This document shows, in pieces, positions 1-8,889 of a stretch of 64,000 nt of DNA. Below the pieces are notes generated by a model, which ran no database searches, was not told the origin of the DNA, and saw only the letters and a list, made by a program, of their open reading frames with translations. Numbering within the stretch: position 1 is the first letter of the stretch; each line of letters begins with the position of its first letter. The translations under genes and the position numbers were made by a program. The DNA comes from Cytobacillus horneckiae (GTDB taxonomy: Bacteria; Bacillota; Bacilli; Bacillales; Cytobacillaceae), in contig NZ_PISD01000031.1 of the NCBI RefSeq assembly GCF_002835735.1, forward strand, positions 39,067 to 103,066, read 5' to 3'.

Positions 1-57
1 CTGCCAAGGAAAGTTCGTACTTATCATCTCCGTGAAGCACAGCGTTTAGTAAATTAA
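1..57 (+). CDS. spx: Spx regulator, C-terminal end only (partial)
   Basis: The first 18 codons of the window read to a TAA stop and end in LREAQRLVN, the conserved C-terminus of Spx (ArsC-family, RNA polymerase-binding redox regulator of Bacillaceae). The start lies outside the window. Placement just before mecA matches B. subtilis, where Spx is degraded by ClpXP with the SpxH adaptor encoded further right at 5146-6021. The identification depends on this short tail plus gene order. Confidence 0.85.
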   Translation: MPRKVRTYHLREAQRLVN

Positions 58-85
58 TATGATAAGATCTTCATTATAAAGATTT

Positions 86-118
86 AAAGGCTGTTGAGTA
101 TTTCTCAACAGCCTTTTA
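86..118 (+). terminator. Rho-independent terminator after spx
   Basis: The stem AAGGCTGTTGAG pairs with CTCAACAGCCTT around a TATTT loop. The right arm runs into TTTTAT. It lies 30 bp after the spx stop. Confidence 0.9.
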
Positions 119-119
119 T

Positions 120-584
120 ATTGGCGAATTTCCAATAACGCTTAACAGATGTATAAGTCTCATTAAGGCGAGCGCTGAAATGATAAGTGGAGACAAACTT
201 ATTTTGTCTCTTTTAATTATACAGTCCTGAGAAAGGTTTTATTTCTCCATTTTATAATTGAAACATGTTTCTTGTGAGGGAGTATTTTTTTTGATAAAAT
301 ACAAGCACTAACAATTTTCATGTTTATTATTGTTAATGGGTCAAGTTAATGTAAAAAAATATATAGGCATTCATTCGTTTTTCAGGAGTTAGGTTATTTA
401 CATTCCCCATAACGAATTTTTGTCATAAAATGAAAGCAATAAGAAGATAATAACTTTTATTTATTAGTTTAAATTTTTTTATTAGTAAGGAATATTTCCC
501 TTTATATAGGGAAAATGTGTTACAGATAGGATGTTATGGGGGTATTTAGTCCCTTCACCAATCGCTAGAAGGGAGAGTTGCTAA
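120..584. other. Long spx-mecA intergenic region, no gene seen
   Basis: No open frame with a ribosome binding site is seen in these 465 bp. B. subtilis has a small gene (yjbE) here that is absent. The region is very AT-rich. A short inverted repeat TTTCCC-tttata-tAGGGAAA lies around 493-513, about 75 bp before mecA, and could be part of the mecA leader or an operator. No named site is recognised. Confidence 0.5.
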
Positions 585-1241
585 ATGGAAATTGAACGAA
601 TAAATGATCACACTGTTAAGTTTTATATTTCTTATGTAGATATAGAGGAAAAAGGCTTTGACCGCGAGGAGATCTGGTATAATCGTGAGCGGAGTGAAGA
701 ATTATTTTGGGAAATGATGGATGAAGTTCATCAGGAAGAAGACTTCTTGATGGAAGGCCCATTATGGATTCAGGTGCAGGCTCTTGATAAGGGATTGGAA
801 ATTTTAGTTACTAAAGCACAATTATCCAAAGACGGACAAAAGTTTGAGTTGCCAGTTTCCGATGAAAAGCTAAAGGATTTAGCGGTCGATGAAAGGGTTG
901 AGGCTATGCTTGATCAACATTTCAACATTCCGACAGAAGAAGAGGATGACGAAAAACTGGAGTTTGTTCTTGCTTTTAATGATTTCGAAGATTTGATTTC
1001 TTTAGCAAAGCGAACAGAATTAGATGAAGTTACAACCTCATTATATTCTTATAATGGAAAATATTATTTAATTGTCGAATTCCCAGAGGATGTATTTGAA
1101 GAAGACGAAATTGATAACCTTCTAAGTATTTTCCTTGAGTTTGGCTATGAAACAGATACGACCATTCATATTATGCAAGAATATGGAAAAGTGATTTTGC
1201 ATGAAAATGTATTTGTGGAATTAAGAAAATACTTTAAATAA
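585..1241 (+). CDS. mecA: Adaptor protein MecA
   Basis: This 218-residue protein begins MEIERINDHTVKFYIS and contains GFDREEIWYNRERSEELFW, the diagnostic MecA N-terminus that binds substrates such as ComK. The C-terminal half (about residues 120-218) is the ClpC-binding domain. The linker around 95-120 is acidic, as usual. MecA activates ClpC hexamers and targets ComK and other clients for degradation by ClpCP in the cytoplasm. The ATG follows AGGGAGAG at 7 bp. It is monocistronic, with its own terminator. Family, length and neighbours all agree. Confidence 0.97.
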   Translation: MEIERINDHTVKFYISYVDIEEKGFDREEIWYNRERSEELFWEMMDEVHQEEDFLMEGPLWIQVQALDKGLEILVTKAQLSKDGQKFELPVSDEKLKDLAVDERVEAMLDQHFNIPTEEEDDEKLEFVLAFNDFEDLISLAKRTELDEVTTSLYSYNGKYYLIVEFPEDVFEEDEIDNLLSIFLEFGYETDTTIHIMQEYGKVILHENVFVELRKYFK

Positions 1242-1243
1242 AG

Positions 1244-1274
1244 AAGCCGATTTCTTTTTGAAATCGGTTTTTTG
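1244..1274 (+). terminator. Terminator after mecA
   Basis: The stem AAGCCGATTTC pairs with GAAATCGGTTT around TTTTT. The right arm continues into a T run and sits right behind the mecA stop. Confidence 0.9.
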
Positions 1275-1355
1275 TTGTTTAAATATGCATAATGAGAAGG
1301 GATTTTTGATCGAATTTAGAATTAATAATACAGAACTAAAAAGGGGGAATAAACA

Positions 1356-2549
1356 GTGCTTATGGCGATAAGCAAAGAAGGAAAAGTGATTCAGCTTGAT
1401 CGAAAAACAAGTGAGTTAAGGCTAAACCAATTAAAGCTGGAAGCCCAGTTTTTTTGCCCGGAATGCGAGGAAGCGTTAATCCTAAAAGCAGGAAGCAAAC
1501 GTATACCGCATTTTTCCCATAAGAGGAAAAGCGATTGTTTTGAAAGCTATGAGAGAGAAACAAAAAAACATTTAGACGGAAAGCAGTTATTGTATGAATG
1601 GTTAACGAATCAGGGATTAAGGCCCGATATGGAGAGCTATTATCACGAAATAAGGCAGCGAGCAGATTTAGGCTATACTCTCCACAATATAAAAAATGCG
1701 ATTGAATATCAATGCTCGATTATTCCTGAAGAACTGTTGTTAAAAAGAAATCAATGTTATATCCAGGCAGGAATACGGCCGCTTTGGATTTTGTCAGATG
1801 ACCATTATCATCGCAAGGGTTCACAAAAATTATCCTTATCTTCTTTTCAATATCTTTTTCTGCAAATTAATGCCTCTGGCCAAACGGTCATTCCCTTTTT
1901 CAGTCCTCAAACAAACACCTTTCTCCTAATACATCATCTAATGCCACTTACACCGAAATCCGCCTTAGGAAAATTATCTTTTAGAAGCCTGTCAAATATT
2001 CCTATTCACCAAATGTTACGAGGGTCAATTGAACCGATTCATTTTTCTCGGTGGCAAACGGAAATACGAAGGATGAAGACATATGCAAATATACAATTCG
2101 GACTTTTTCCACGCACTTTCCTTGATGAATTATATCAATCTTCTATTTACCCTGCATCATTGCCGCCGGAAATAGGCATTCCTGTCAAAAATGCATATTA
2201 TATTGCCACATCGCCGATTCAATGGCAAACCTATTTATATCTTGATGTTTTCCGTTTTAGAAAGACTTTTTCACTTCATGAAATATATAATAGCTTTAAA
2301 AAAAGATGTCTCAATAAGCATATAAAACTAAGAGCACTGTCATTTGGTATAGAAGGAGGAGGGTTAGTAGCAGTTAGAGAGTATGTTGAAGTTTTAAGGA
2401 AGCTAAGGATCTTATCAACTTCTAATCATTTCGACTATTACCTTGAAAAACCTATTCAAATGGAAGACAATCTTCAACATTTGCTTGAGATTGAAAAAAA
2501 TTTTTATCAACAGTATGGAGAGAAAATAATGAGAAATGCAATAAAATAA
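1356..2549 (+). CDS. coiA: Competence protein CoiA
   Basis: CoiA (397 aa) is a cytoplasmic, competence-induced protein needed for processing incoming DNA during transformation. An N-terminal metal-binding module is visible at about residues 32-62 (CPEC, then HFSH and C). It is followed by a nuclease-like core with the ERETKKHLDGKQLLYEWL helix, RQRADL and AIEYQCS (PD-(D/E)xK-like pattern). A GTG start is chosen because AAGGGGG lies 8 bp upstream; an in-frame ATG two codons later is less well spaced. It lies between mecA and pepF as in B. subtilis (yjbF). ComK control is known in the family, but no ComK box was resolved here. Confidence 0.92.
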   Translation: MLMAISKEGKVIQLDRKTSELRLNQLKLEAQFFCPECEEALILKAGSKRIPHFSHKRKSDCFESYERETKKHLDGKQLLYEWLTNQGLRPDMESYYHEIRQRADLGYTLHNIKNAIEYQCSIIPEELLLKRNQCYIQAGIRPLWILSDDHYHRKGSQKLSLSSFQYLFLQINASGQTVIPFFSPQTNTFLLIHHLMPLTPKSALGKLSFRSLSNIPIHQMLRGSIEPIHFSRWQTEIRRMKTYANIQFGLFPRTFLDELYQSSIYPASLPPEIGIPVKNAYYIATSPIQWQTYLYLDVFRFRKTFSLHEIYNSFKKRCLNKHIKLRALSFGIEGGGLVAVREYVEVLRKLRILSTSNHFDYYLEKPIQMEDNLQHLLEIEKNFYQQYGEKIMRNAIK

Positions 2550-2668
2550 TCAAATATTAATTTTGCGGAAATTGGTGAAACATATTAGTGAACAAAAATA
2601 TTTGATTCATGTATCATAGAGGTAATCTCTTCCGGTTACCGGAATTTTAAAAAGGAGGATGTAATAGA

Positions 2669-4495
2669 ATGTCAAATGAATCAACCGTAAAAAAACTACC
2701 AGCTAGAAGCGAGATTCCAGTAGAAGAAACATGGAATCTTGAGGATATTTTTGCAACTGATGATGATTGGAATAAAGAATTTGACGAAGTTAAAGCGTTG
2801 CTGCCTGGTGTTCAGGCGTTTAAGGGGAAGCTGGGAGAAAGTCCAGATTCACTATATGATGCCCTTCAATACCAGGATCAATTATTATCTAGACTTGTAA
2901 AATTATATACATACGCACATATGAGATATGATCAGGATACAACTAATTCTTTCTATCAAAGCATGGATGATAAGATAAAGGGACTATATTCTATGGCAGC
3001 AAGTGCGCTAGCATACATCGTTCCAGAGCTATTGGAAATTGAAGAGCAAACATTAAACAACTTTTTAACAGAGAAAGAGGAGTTGAAATTATATAAACAT
3101 GCTTTAGAAGAAACAAATCTGCAGCGTCCGCATGTATTATCTGCTGATCAAGAGGCATTGCTTGCAAAGGCTTCTGAAGTAATGGATGCCTCAAGTAATA
3201 CATTTGGCATGCTTAATAATGCCGATTTAGAATTTCCTACTATCCAAGATGAGAATGACGAGGAAGTAGAAATCACGCATGGGAGATTTATTAACTTTTT
3301 AGAAAGTGATGACCAGCGTGTACGCAGAGATGCATTTAAAGCAGTTTATGAAACGTATGGCAAGTTTCGCAATACGTTTGCAAGTACATTAAGTGGAAAC
3401 GTGAAGAGAAATCATTTCAACGCTGAAGTTAGAAAATATGAGTCTGCACGTCATGCTGCTCTTTCAGCTAATCATATTCCAGAATCAGTATATGATAATT
3501 TAGTTAACACAATCAATGACAACCTCCATTTATTACATCGTTACGTCAAGCTGCGAAAAAAAGTGCTTGGTGTTGAAGAGCTTCACATGTATGATTTGTA
3601 TACGCCGCTTGTGAAAGAAGTAAAAATGGATGTTCAGTATGACGAAGCAAAAAGCATGATTTTAGAAGGGTTAGCACCATTAGGGGATAACTATTTAACT
3701 GTGTTAAAAGAGGGCTTTGAAAACCGATGGGTTGACGTTCAAGAGAATAAAGGAAAAAGAAGCGGTGCCTATTCATCTGGTGCATATGGAACAAATCCCT
3801 ATATTTTAATGAACTGGCAAAATAATGTAAATAACCTATTTACTTTAGCACATGAATTTGGCCATTCAGTCCACAGCTATTACACAAGAAAAACTCAGCC
3901 TTACCCATATGGGGATTATTCAATTTTTGTCGCTGAGGTGGCATCAACTTGTAATGAAGCATTATTAAATGATCATCTATTAAAAACAATCGATGATGAC
4001 AAAAAGAGATTATTCCTTTTAAATCATTTCCTCGAAGGCTTTAGAGGTACGGTTTTCCGTCAGACGATGTTCGCAGAATTTGAACACCTAATTCATCAAA
4101 AAGTTCAAAGCAATGAAGCGTTAACAGCAGAGTCATTAACAGCAGCATATTATGATTTAAATAAAAAATATTTCGGCGAAGAAGATATCGTCATTGACGA
4201 GGAAATTGGACTGGAGTGGTCAAGGATTCCTCATTTCTACTATGATTACTATGTGTATCAGTATGCGACAGGCTATAGCGCAGCTACAGCATTAAGTAAG
4301 CAAATACTTGAAGAAGGGAAGCCGGCTGTTGAACGCTATATTGAATTCTTAAAATCCGGAAGCTCAGATTTCCCAATTGAAGTATTGAAAAAAGCAGGCG
4401 TCGATATGACTAGCACAAAGCCAATCGAAGACGCATGTAAAGTGTTTGAGGAAAAATTAAACGAAATGGAAGAGCTATTGACAACAGTGAAATAA
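2669..4495 (+). CDS. pepF: Oligoendopeptidase F (M3B metallopeptidase)
   Basis: This cytoplasmic zinc peptidase (608 aa) cleaves oligopeptides of roughly 7-17 residues. The zinc motif HEFGH is at residues 395-399, followed by the downstream glutamate region FVAEVASTCNEALL. The N-terminal two-thirds is the helical M3 scaffold. The ATG has a strong site, AAAGGAGG, 11 bp upstream. Length and order (coiA-pepF) match B. subtilis yjbG. The gene appears intact and has its own terminator. Confidence 0.96.
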   Translation: MSNESTVKKLPARSEIPVEETWNLEDIFATDDDWNKEFDEVKALLPGVQAFKGKLGESPDSLYDALQYQDQLLSRLVKLYTYAHMRYDQDTTNSFYQSMDDKIKGLYSMAASALAYIVPELLEIEEQTLNNFLTEKEELKLYKHALEETNLQRPHVLSADQEALLAKASEVMDASSNTFGMLNNADLEFPTIQDENDEEVEITHGRFINFLESDDQRVRRDAFKAVYETYGKFRNTFASTLSGNVKRNHFNAEVRKYESARHAALSANHIPESVYDNLVNTINDNLHLLHRYVKLRKKVLGVEELHMYDLYTPLVKEVKMDVQYDEAKSMILEGLAPLGDNYLTVLKEGFENRWVDVQENKGKRSGAYSSGAYGTNPYILMNWQNNVNNLFTLAHEFGHSVHSYYTRKTQPYPYGDYSIFVAEVASTCNEALLNDHLLKTIDDDKKRLFLLNHFLEGFRGTVFRQTMFAEFEHLIHQKVQSNEALTAESLTAAYYDLNKKYFGEEDIVIDEEIGLEWSRIPHFYYDYYVYQYATGYSAATALSKQILEEGKPAVERYIEFLKSGSSDFPIEVLKKAGVDMTSTKPIEDACKVFEEKLNEMEELLTTVK

Positions 4496-4501
4496 ATTCG
4501 A

Positions 4502-4538
4502 GGGCATCGGAATGTTTGAACGACATTCTGATGCTTTT
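4502..4538 (+). terminator. Terminator after pepF
   Basis: GGCATCGGAATG pairs with CATTCTGATGC around TTTGAACGA and is followed by TTTTC. It sits immediately downstream of pepF and faces the convergent small gene at 4544-4717. Confidence 0.85.
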
Positions 4539-4543
4539 CATAT

Positions 4544-4717
4544 TTAGAACCCTCTAAATCTTTTTCGGTTATTTACGTAATAAATAATAATAAATATCGA
4601 AATAAATAATAGAGGAAGGGTAATAATAGGCGGGATTAATTGCATTAGTCCCAATATATTTAAAAAGAATGCAACCACAACAAATGTTAACATAATAAGA
4701 ATAGGCATTTTTTTCAT
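4544..4717 (-). CDS. yizD: YizD-like 57-residue membrane peptide
   Basis: The minus strand encodes a 57-residue protein starting MKKMPILIMLTFVVV and ending YYVNNRKRFRGF. It has two hydrophobic stretches (about 4-21 and 30-47) and a basic C-terminal tail, as in the small membrane protein YizD found between pepF and spxH in B. subtilis. The ribosome site AAAGGA lies about 11 bp from the ATG. Function is unknown. Conservation of position and of the NNRKRF tail support a real gene. Confidence 0.75.
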   Translation of the reverse strand: MKKMPILIMLTFVVVAFFLNILGLMQLIPPIITLPLLFISIFIIIYYVNNRKRFRGF

Positions 4718-4872
4718 GGAGATTGTCAGTCCTTTTTTGATAGTTGCTATTAAATTTATGTTTATTGAAGGCAGTACATGCCTTTAATAAACACTAATTC
4801 ATGAGAATTTGACAATTATGTGAAAAGATACACAAACTCTTGTCACGTTCTCTTCACCATGATATATTTATG

Positions 4873-4890
4873 TTGTGAAGTTAATCACAA
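4873..4890. promoter_or_regulatory. Candidate Fnr/Rex-type operator
   Basis: TTGTGA-N6-TCACAA is a perfect 18-bp dyad. It fits the Bacillus Fnr consensus TGTGA-N6-TCACA and nearly fits the Rex consensus TTGTGAA-N4-TTCACAA. It lies about 160 bp upstream of yizD on the minus strand. The regulated promoter is not clear from the sequence. Confidence 0.4.
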
Positions 4891-4960
4891 ACAAACATTT
4901 ACCCCTTTGTTTGATCGTGAAAAATTTCTCCCATCCCCTTTGTTTGTATAATAATAAATG

Positions 4961-4998
4961 AAAAGCCATACGCCTCTTAGAGAGTGTATGGCTTTTTC
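4961..4998. terminator. Strong hairpin terminator with no obvious gene
   Basis: AAAAGCCATACGC pairs with GTGTATGGCTTTTT around CTCTTAGAGA. A sequence TATAAT occurs at 4947-4952 just before it. It lies between yizD and spxH and belongs to no visible reading frame. It may insulate the two units or end a very short transcript. Confidence 0.6.
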
Positions 4999-5121
4999 CC
5001 TGTAAAAACTCCAGAAAAATTTAAACAGTGGCATCAGCCGAATAAAATCGGTTTCCGCAGAATAAAAGAAATTTTGCTCAAGCAGAAATCATGAAACTAA
5101 AAGCTCAAACAATTTGAAATA

Positions 5122-5156
5122 AAAAAGACTGATGGGTTCAACCCATCAGTCTTGAT
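5122..5156 (-). terminator. Terminator of the spxH operon
   Basis: On the minus strand AAGACTGATGGGTT pairs with AACCCATCAGTCTT, followed by TTTTATT. The SpxH stop codon lies inside the stem. Confidence 0.88.
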
Positions 5157-6021
5157 ATCTCCAAAATGTACCATGCTTCGCCGGTACTTGTTCGGCCAGC
5201 TGCTTCAATTGCAGCTTTTTCATTTCACGATTTACTTCTTGTTCGCTCATATTATAGACAACGGAAATCTCTTTCGTTGCAACAAGCTTAAAGTGCTTTA
5301 AAAAATTTTCAATTGACGGAAGAGGTGCTCTCTCAGGTTTAAATGGCAGCATCTCTCCTAGAATTTGCTCATATACATCATATTGATAATAGCCGGTAAT
5401 TTTTATACCTTCATCTTCTATATTTTCATTAAAGAAGACGAGAGTAGGAATTTCATCTACGTCCATCTCTGCAGTAATTTTCACATCGCACTGAAAAGCT
5501 TTTGCTGCACTTTCGGAATGGATGTCGGTGATAAATTCAACTACATCTAAACCGATAGCTTTAGCACATTCTTTCAAAACATCAAAATCTGAAACATTTT
5601 GCTTTTCTAGGAATAATACTTCCTGCAGCTTCCGTAAAAATCTGATCCCAGCTTTTCTGCCTTGTAGCTCAGCAGCTTTTATCGCAATCGATGCAAGATG
5701 CGGCGAAGAAACCGGATTGTCATACCATACTGTTCCATCACATGACATTCCTGAACGGCTACCGGTTTTTTCCCATTGCTCGACAAGCTGATCATAGCTT
5801 TGGCGTCTTCCCATATTTAATGATGTTAATTTACCACTCAGTACATGTTTGAGTGAGAAATAACGTCCATATTCCACTGAGAGCTTTTTAATGAGTGGTT
5901 CTAAACTCCAGCATTCAGGACAAAGAGGGTCGACGAACATATAGATTTCTAACGGCTTTTTTTCGCTGCCATGACAATGAGGTGATGTCGACTTTCTTTC
6001 GAATGATTCCTGATTATTCAC
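5146..6021 (-). CDS. spxH: ClpXP adaptor SpxH (YjbH), DsbA-like
   Basis: SpxH (291 aa) has a thioredoxin/DsbA-like fold and delivers Spx to ClpXP. A CPEC motif is at residues 34-37 ([11 protein letters not shown]), preceded by a His/Cys cluster HCH at 15-17 that fits the zinc-binding N-terminus of the family. The cis-Pro region is DEIPTLVFF. Its start codon overlaps the stop of the globin gene (6018-6425) by 4 bp, so the two are translationally coupled, as in the B. subtilis yjbIH unit. Its client Spx is encoded at the left edge of the window. Confidence 0.95.
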   Translation of the reverse strand: MNNQESFERKSTSPHCHGSEKKPLEIYMFVDPLCPECWSLEPLIKKLSVEYGRYFSLKHVLSGKLTSLNMGRRQSYDQLVEQWEKTGSRSGMSCDGTVWYDNPVSSPHLASIAIKAAELQGRKAGIRFLRKLQEVLFLEKQNVSDFDVLKECAKAIGLDVVEFITDIHSESAAKAFQCDVKITAEMDVDEIPTLVFFNENIEDEGIKITGYYQYDVYEQILGEMLPFKPERAPLPSIENFLKHFKLVATKEISVVYNMSEQEVNREMKKLQLKQLAEQVPAKHGTFWRYQD

Positions 6022-6425
6022 TTGTTATCACCCTTCATTTCATCATTTTCAGGTGTGTTAACCATATGCTGTGCGGTTAGACCTAATCGTGCAAAAAAGT
6101 CCTCTCTGAAAGGTCCTTCTAACCCAATTTCATCCATAGCTTCGCTCATGCAAGTAAGCCAAGCTTTCGCTCTTGTCATTGTGATAGGAAAATGCATATG
6201 ACGTGCTCTTAACATTGGATGACCATGCTCTTCGGTATACAAAGATGGCCCGCCTAAGTATTGAGTTAAAAATTGTTTTTGTTTCCGAGCAGTTTCAGTT
6301 AAATCGCTTGGGAAAATTGGGGCGAGATCAGGATGTTCTCCGACTCGGCTATAAAAAGCGTCAACTAGTTGATGCAATCTCTCTTCTCCCATTGCGTCGA
6401 ACGGAGTATTGATTTTCTCGACCAT
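6018..6425 (-). CDS. yjbI: Group II truncated haemoglobin YjbI
   Basis: This single-domain haem protein (135 aa) of the trHbO type binds oxygen and functionally supports SpxH/YjbH in B. subtilis. Visible landmarks are the N-terminal [12 protein letters not shown] helix, [12 protein letters not shown], the proximal histidine region [15 protein letters not shown], and [14 protein letters not shown]. It is first in the two-gene operon with spxH (4-bp overlap). AAAGGGGTTC precedes the ATG. Confidence 0.92.
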   Translation of the reverse strand: MVEKINTPFDAMGEERLHQLVDAFYSRVGEHPDLAPIFPSDLTETARKQKQFLTQYLGGPSLYTEEHGHPMLRARHMHFPITMTRAKAWLTCMSEAMDEIGLEGPFREDFFARLGLTAQHMVNTPENDEMKGDNK

Positions 6426-6680
6426 TATGATAGAACCCCTTTATTATAATGTGGTAGTGGCCGGCTCAATAGTATATTAGCACTGTTTGCCACTGCTACT
6501 ATAAATCATTCGTCTTTATATTTTTAAATCATCTGTATACATTTTATCAAGGCGTGCTTTATATCTCAAACAAATAGCTCCGTGACTCGAAATAAAGAGT
6601 TTCTCATGAACATAATGTACGCTAATTTAAACATTTATATCAATATTATAGTAAACAGGGGAGCTTGCTTAGGCGCCAAA

Positions 6681-6716
6681 AAAACCAACAATCTTTTTTG
6701 ATTGTTGGTTTTCGGT
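6681..6716. terminator. Bidirectional-looking terminator
   Basis: AAAACCAACAATC pairs with GATTGTTGGTTTT around TTTTTT, with A runs on one side and T runs on the other. No gene lies directly beside it. A diverged second copy is at 6925-6953. Confidence 0.65.
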
Positions 6717-6719
6717 AAA

Positions 6720-6960
6720 AGACAAACTTATTTTAAGTTTAAAAGTGCACGCATTGGAATTTCTGAGGATTATCGCTTGCTTCCTAAGCGGTTCCGAGCA
6801 TCGAGCAGCTTCTTCGCTCCGGAGCCTTTTGTGTCTCGACTGTCTCGATTCTCCATTAGGAGTCGAGCTGACACCTCTTTCAAATCCAACTGAAAATATC
6901 GTTATTTTCACTATCAACACTCTGAAAGCAATAATCTTTCTGATTGCTGGTTTCCCGTTA
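6720..6960. other. GC-richer structured intergenic block
   Basis: No convincing coding frame is seen here: an 83-codon minus-strand frame covers it but has no ribosome site. The block has several nested inverted repeats. GCTCCGGAGC is at 6816-6825. GTGTCTCGACT (6831-6841) pairs with AGTCGAGCTGACAC (6861-6874) around an inner CTCC-ATTA-GGAG. It is more GC-rich than its surroundings and is flanked by two similar hairpins (6683-6715 and 6925-6953). It could be a non-coding RNA or a dispersed repeat of the host genome. Confidence 0.4.
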
Positions 6961-6967
6961 AATGAAA

Positions 6968-7594
6968 CTAGGCGAAATTTGCTTTCACTTTCTGAACATA
7001 ATTTTTTGTTTCATTAAAGGGAGGAATGCCTCCATATTTATCTACATTGCCAGGTCCAGCGTTGTATGCCGCTAATGCAAGATCAACATTATTTTGATAG
7101 CGATCCAGCATCTGCCGTAAATATTTCGTACCGCCCATAATGTTTTGCTCAGGGTCAAAAACATTTGAAACACCCAACCCTTTGGCAGTTGCAGGCATTA
7201 ACTGCATTAATCCTGCAGCACCTGCATAACTGACGGCGTTTGGATTAAAATTTGATTCTTGTTTAATGACAGATTGAATTAAATCGATAGGCACATTATA
7301 CATTTCCGAAGCCTTTTCAATTAAAGATTGAAAATCCGTTCTCTGTCCTGATTGCTTTGATAGTTGAACTGGCAATATGCTCTGATACAAGGGTGCTACT
7401 TGCTGCTGTTCAACATTTAATGAAGCGATTGCTCCAAGGCCACCGATTGTCTCGGAGGACAAGCCATTGTTGCCTTGTTCGTTCATTATTTGTGTAAGAA
7501 TATTGCCAAAGCCGCTATTATTGTATGTTGATGGAGATTGAAAGCTTTGTAAGTTTTGAATTTCTATCATTAATTTTAATTGTTCAACATTCAT
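6968..7594 (-). CDS. yjbJ: Lytic transglycosylase YjbJ (SLT domain)
   Basis: The protein (208 aa) has a C-terminal SLT fold at about residues 88-205. Visible are the catalytic glutamate in [12 protein letters not shown], the GLMQLMP motif, then [13 protein letters not shown] and [14 protein letters not shown]. The family cleaves the peptidoglycan MurNAc-GlcNAc bond to form 1,6-anhydro ends. There is no typical signal peptide, only a Gln/Asn-rich N-terminal half, so how it reaches the wall is unclear. It lies 22 bp from yjbK on the same strand. The same domain recurs in the prophage tape measure (54932-60799). Confidence 0.9.
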   Translation of the reverse strand: MNVEQLKLMIEIQNLQSFQSPSTYNNSGFGNILTQIMNEQGNNGLSSETIGGLGAIASLNVEQQQVAPLYQSILPVQLSKQSGQRTDFQSLIEKASEMYNVPIDLIQSVIKQESNFNPNAVSYAGAAGLMQLMPATAKGLGVSNVFDPEQNIMGGTKYLRQMLDRYQNNVDLALAAYNAGPGNVDKYGGIPPFNETKNYVQKVKANFA

Positions 7595-7616
7595 TTTTTA
7601 ACCTCCATTAAAAGAG

Positions 7617-8204
7617 TCAATCGTTCAATAGCCGATATTTTTCTTTATAGAAACGCATAATTTTGTTATCTGTTTTTCTTATCGGTATATGTAATTCGTT
7701 TAAAAGGTTTTCAAAAGAAATTGAGCCTTTTTTCCTATCAGTCACTTCATACTCTAATTCAAAGTCTTCTTTATTTAAATAACAGCTGTGATCTAAAACA
7801 ATTAGACCGTTTTTAAAATCGGTTTCAGCTCTTGTTGTTTGCAGAGCTCCGAAGTATTTTATTTCTAAAGGATTGATGCCCATATCCTTTAGAAGCTGTA
7901 TGATGTTTATATTTTGTAGAGCACTGCCATGAAAAAGTTCCTCAGCTTCCTTGTCACTAATCACTTCATTGGTTTCGAGCAGTCCATCATGGTAAGGCTG
8001 TTTCAACGTAAGTTCAAACTTACCGTTCTTTTCTCGTATTCTTAGTGCGCTTTTAAGCTTTTTTAATGAGAAAGAAGGAGTATCAAAGTAATAGTTTTCT
8101 TGTGTGAAGAAATGTTCTTCTTTAAAATGAAAATAATCCTTTACTAGGAAATATTCCTCTTTTGTCAGCATATTTTTAAATTCAATTTCTATATTTTGCG
8201 GCAT
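7617..8204 (-). CDS. yjbK: CYTH-domain phosphohydrolase-like protein YjbK
   Basis: The protein (195 aa) begins MPQNIEIEFKN, which contains the ExExK-type motif (EIEFK) of CYTH/triphosphate tunnel enzymes. It then shows alternating strands with YFDTPSFSLKK, ALRIREKNGKFELTLKQP, TRAETDF and FELEYEV. CYTH enzymes act on triphosphorylated substrates; the in vivo substrate of YjbK is not established. It shares the minus strand with yjbJ and is divergent from yjbL. The ATG is preceded by GAAAGGAAAAAATC on the minus strand. Confidence 0.88.
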   Translation of the reverse strand: MPQNIEIEFKNMLTKEEYFLVKDYFHFKEEHFFTQENYYFDTPSFSLKKLKSALRIREKNGKFELTLKQPYHDGLLETNEVISDKEAEELFHGSALQNINIIQLLKDMGINPLEIKYFGALQTTRAETDFKNGLIVLDHSCYLNKEDFELEYEVTDRKKGSISFENLLNELHIPIRKTDNKIMRFYKEKYRLLND

Positions 8205-8326
8205 GATTTTTTCCTTTCTAATTTTCCTTTAACTATATTATTATGTAATTTCGCTTCTGCTGCAATCATCTTTGAGATTTCTCCTAATCCTATGGTAAAA
8301 TAATACGGAGTATGGAGGTCGATAAA

Positions 8327-8701
8327 ATGAATACTAAAATTAATGTAAACAAAGCAGAGTGGAATGAAGGAAAAAGGCAATTACATTTAATCATCGGCGA
8401 TGAAATATCGTTAAGTGAACTAACCCCTAGGGAGCAAATGCTAGTTGATTCGGATCATTTATCCTTTATATACATAACAGAAAAAGATGAAGATTATTCA
8501 TATATCATGCTGCCGGATTCCATTTGGCCGCAATTAAAGGTGGCCCTTGCTGAAAATGGTGATATATACTTGTCACAGCAAAACCAGATTCTTCAGCTTC
8601 CTTTATTCCAAGAGGAATTGGAATATTTAATCGAAAATATTAAAGGAAACAGCAATTATGGTGAAGAAATGGTAAATAAGGTCGAAGAAATCTTTAATTA
8701 A
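8327..8701 (+). CDS. yjbL: Conserved protein YjbL
   Basis: The ATG at 8327 is chosen because GGAGG lies 9 bp upstream; an upstream in-frame start would overlap that site. The product is 124 aa, soluble and acidic (MNTKINVNKAEWNEG...), with no recognised catalytic motif. Position between yjbK and sasB matches B. subtilis yjbL, whose role is unknown. It is preceded by TATGGTAAAATAAT, a plausible extended -10. Confidence 0.75.
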   Translation: MNTKINVNKAEWNEGKRQLHLIIGDEISLSELTPREQMLVDSDHLSFIYITEKDEDYSYIMLPDSIWPQLKVALAENGDIYLSQQNQILQLPLFQEELEYLIENIKGNSNYGEEMVNKVEEIFN

Positions 8702-8830
8702 ATGTCCTGCGCCTTGCGATTATTAAAGGAACAGAGACTAGGGGAAGCTTGTGCAGTGATTGCTTCTATACTAACATGTACCGTTTTATATATGATTGTA
8801 GGGCGCTTGCTATTTTATCGGAATGACTAG
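8702..8830 (+). CDS. Possible 42-residue membrane peptide
   Basis: An ATG directly abuts the yjbL stop (TAA|ATG) and reads 42 codons: MSCALRLLKEQRLGE, then a hydrophobic stretch of about 20 residues, then a basic end RLLFYRND. No clear Shine-Dalgarno is present beyond possible re-initiation from yjbL. It could be a small membrane protein or chance. No homologue is recognised. Confidence 0.3.
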   Translation: MSCALRLLKEQRLGEACAVIASILTCTVLYMIVGRLLFYRND

Positions 8831-8889
8831 CTCTAGTGCCTTTTTTATGTAAAAGGAAAAAGAGCTTTTCTTTAAAAGGTGGTGCATGT

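Noticed and set aside
6669..6920. 83-codon minus-strand frame in the structured block
   Set aside because: It has no ribosome site, overlaps a terminator and inverted repeats, and its composition follows the GC-rich hairpins. It is treated as non-coding.
7617..8204. CYTH protein considered as class IV adenylate cyclase or thiamine triphosphatase
   Set aside because: The fold is clear, but nothing in the sequence decides the substrate, so only the fold is claimed.
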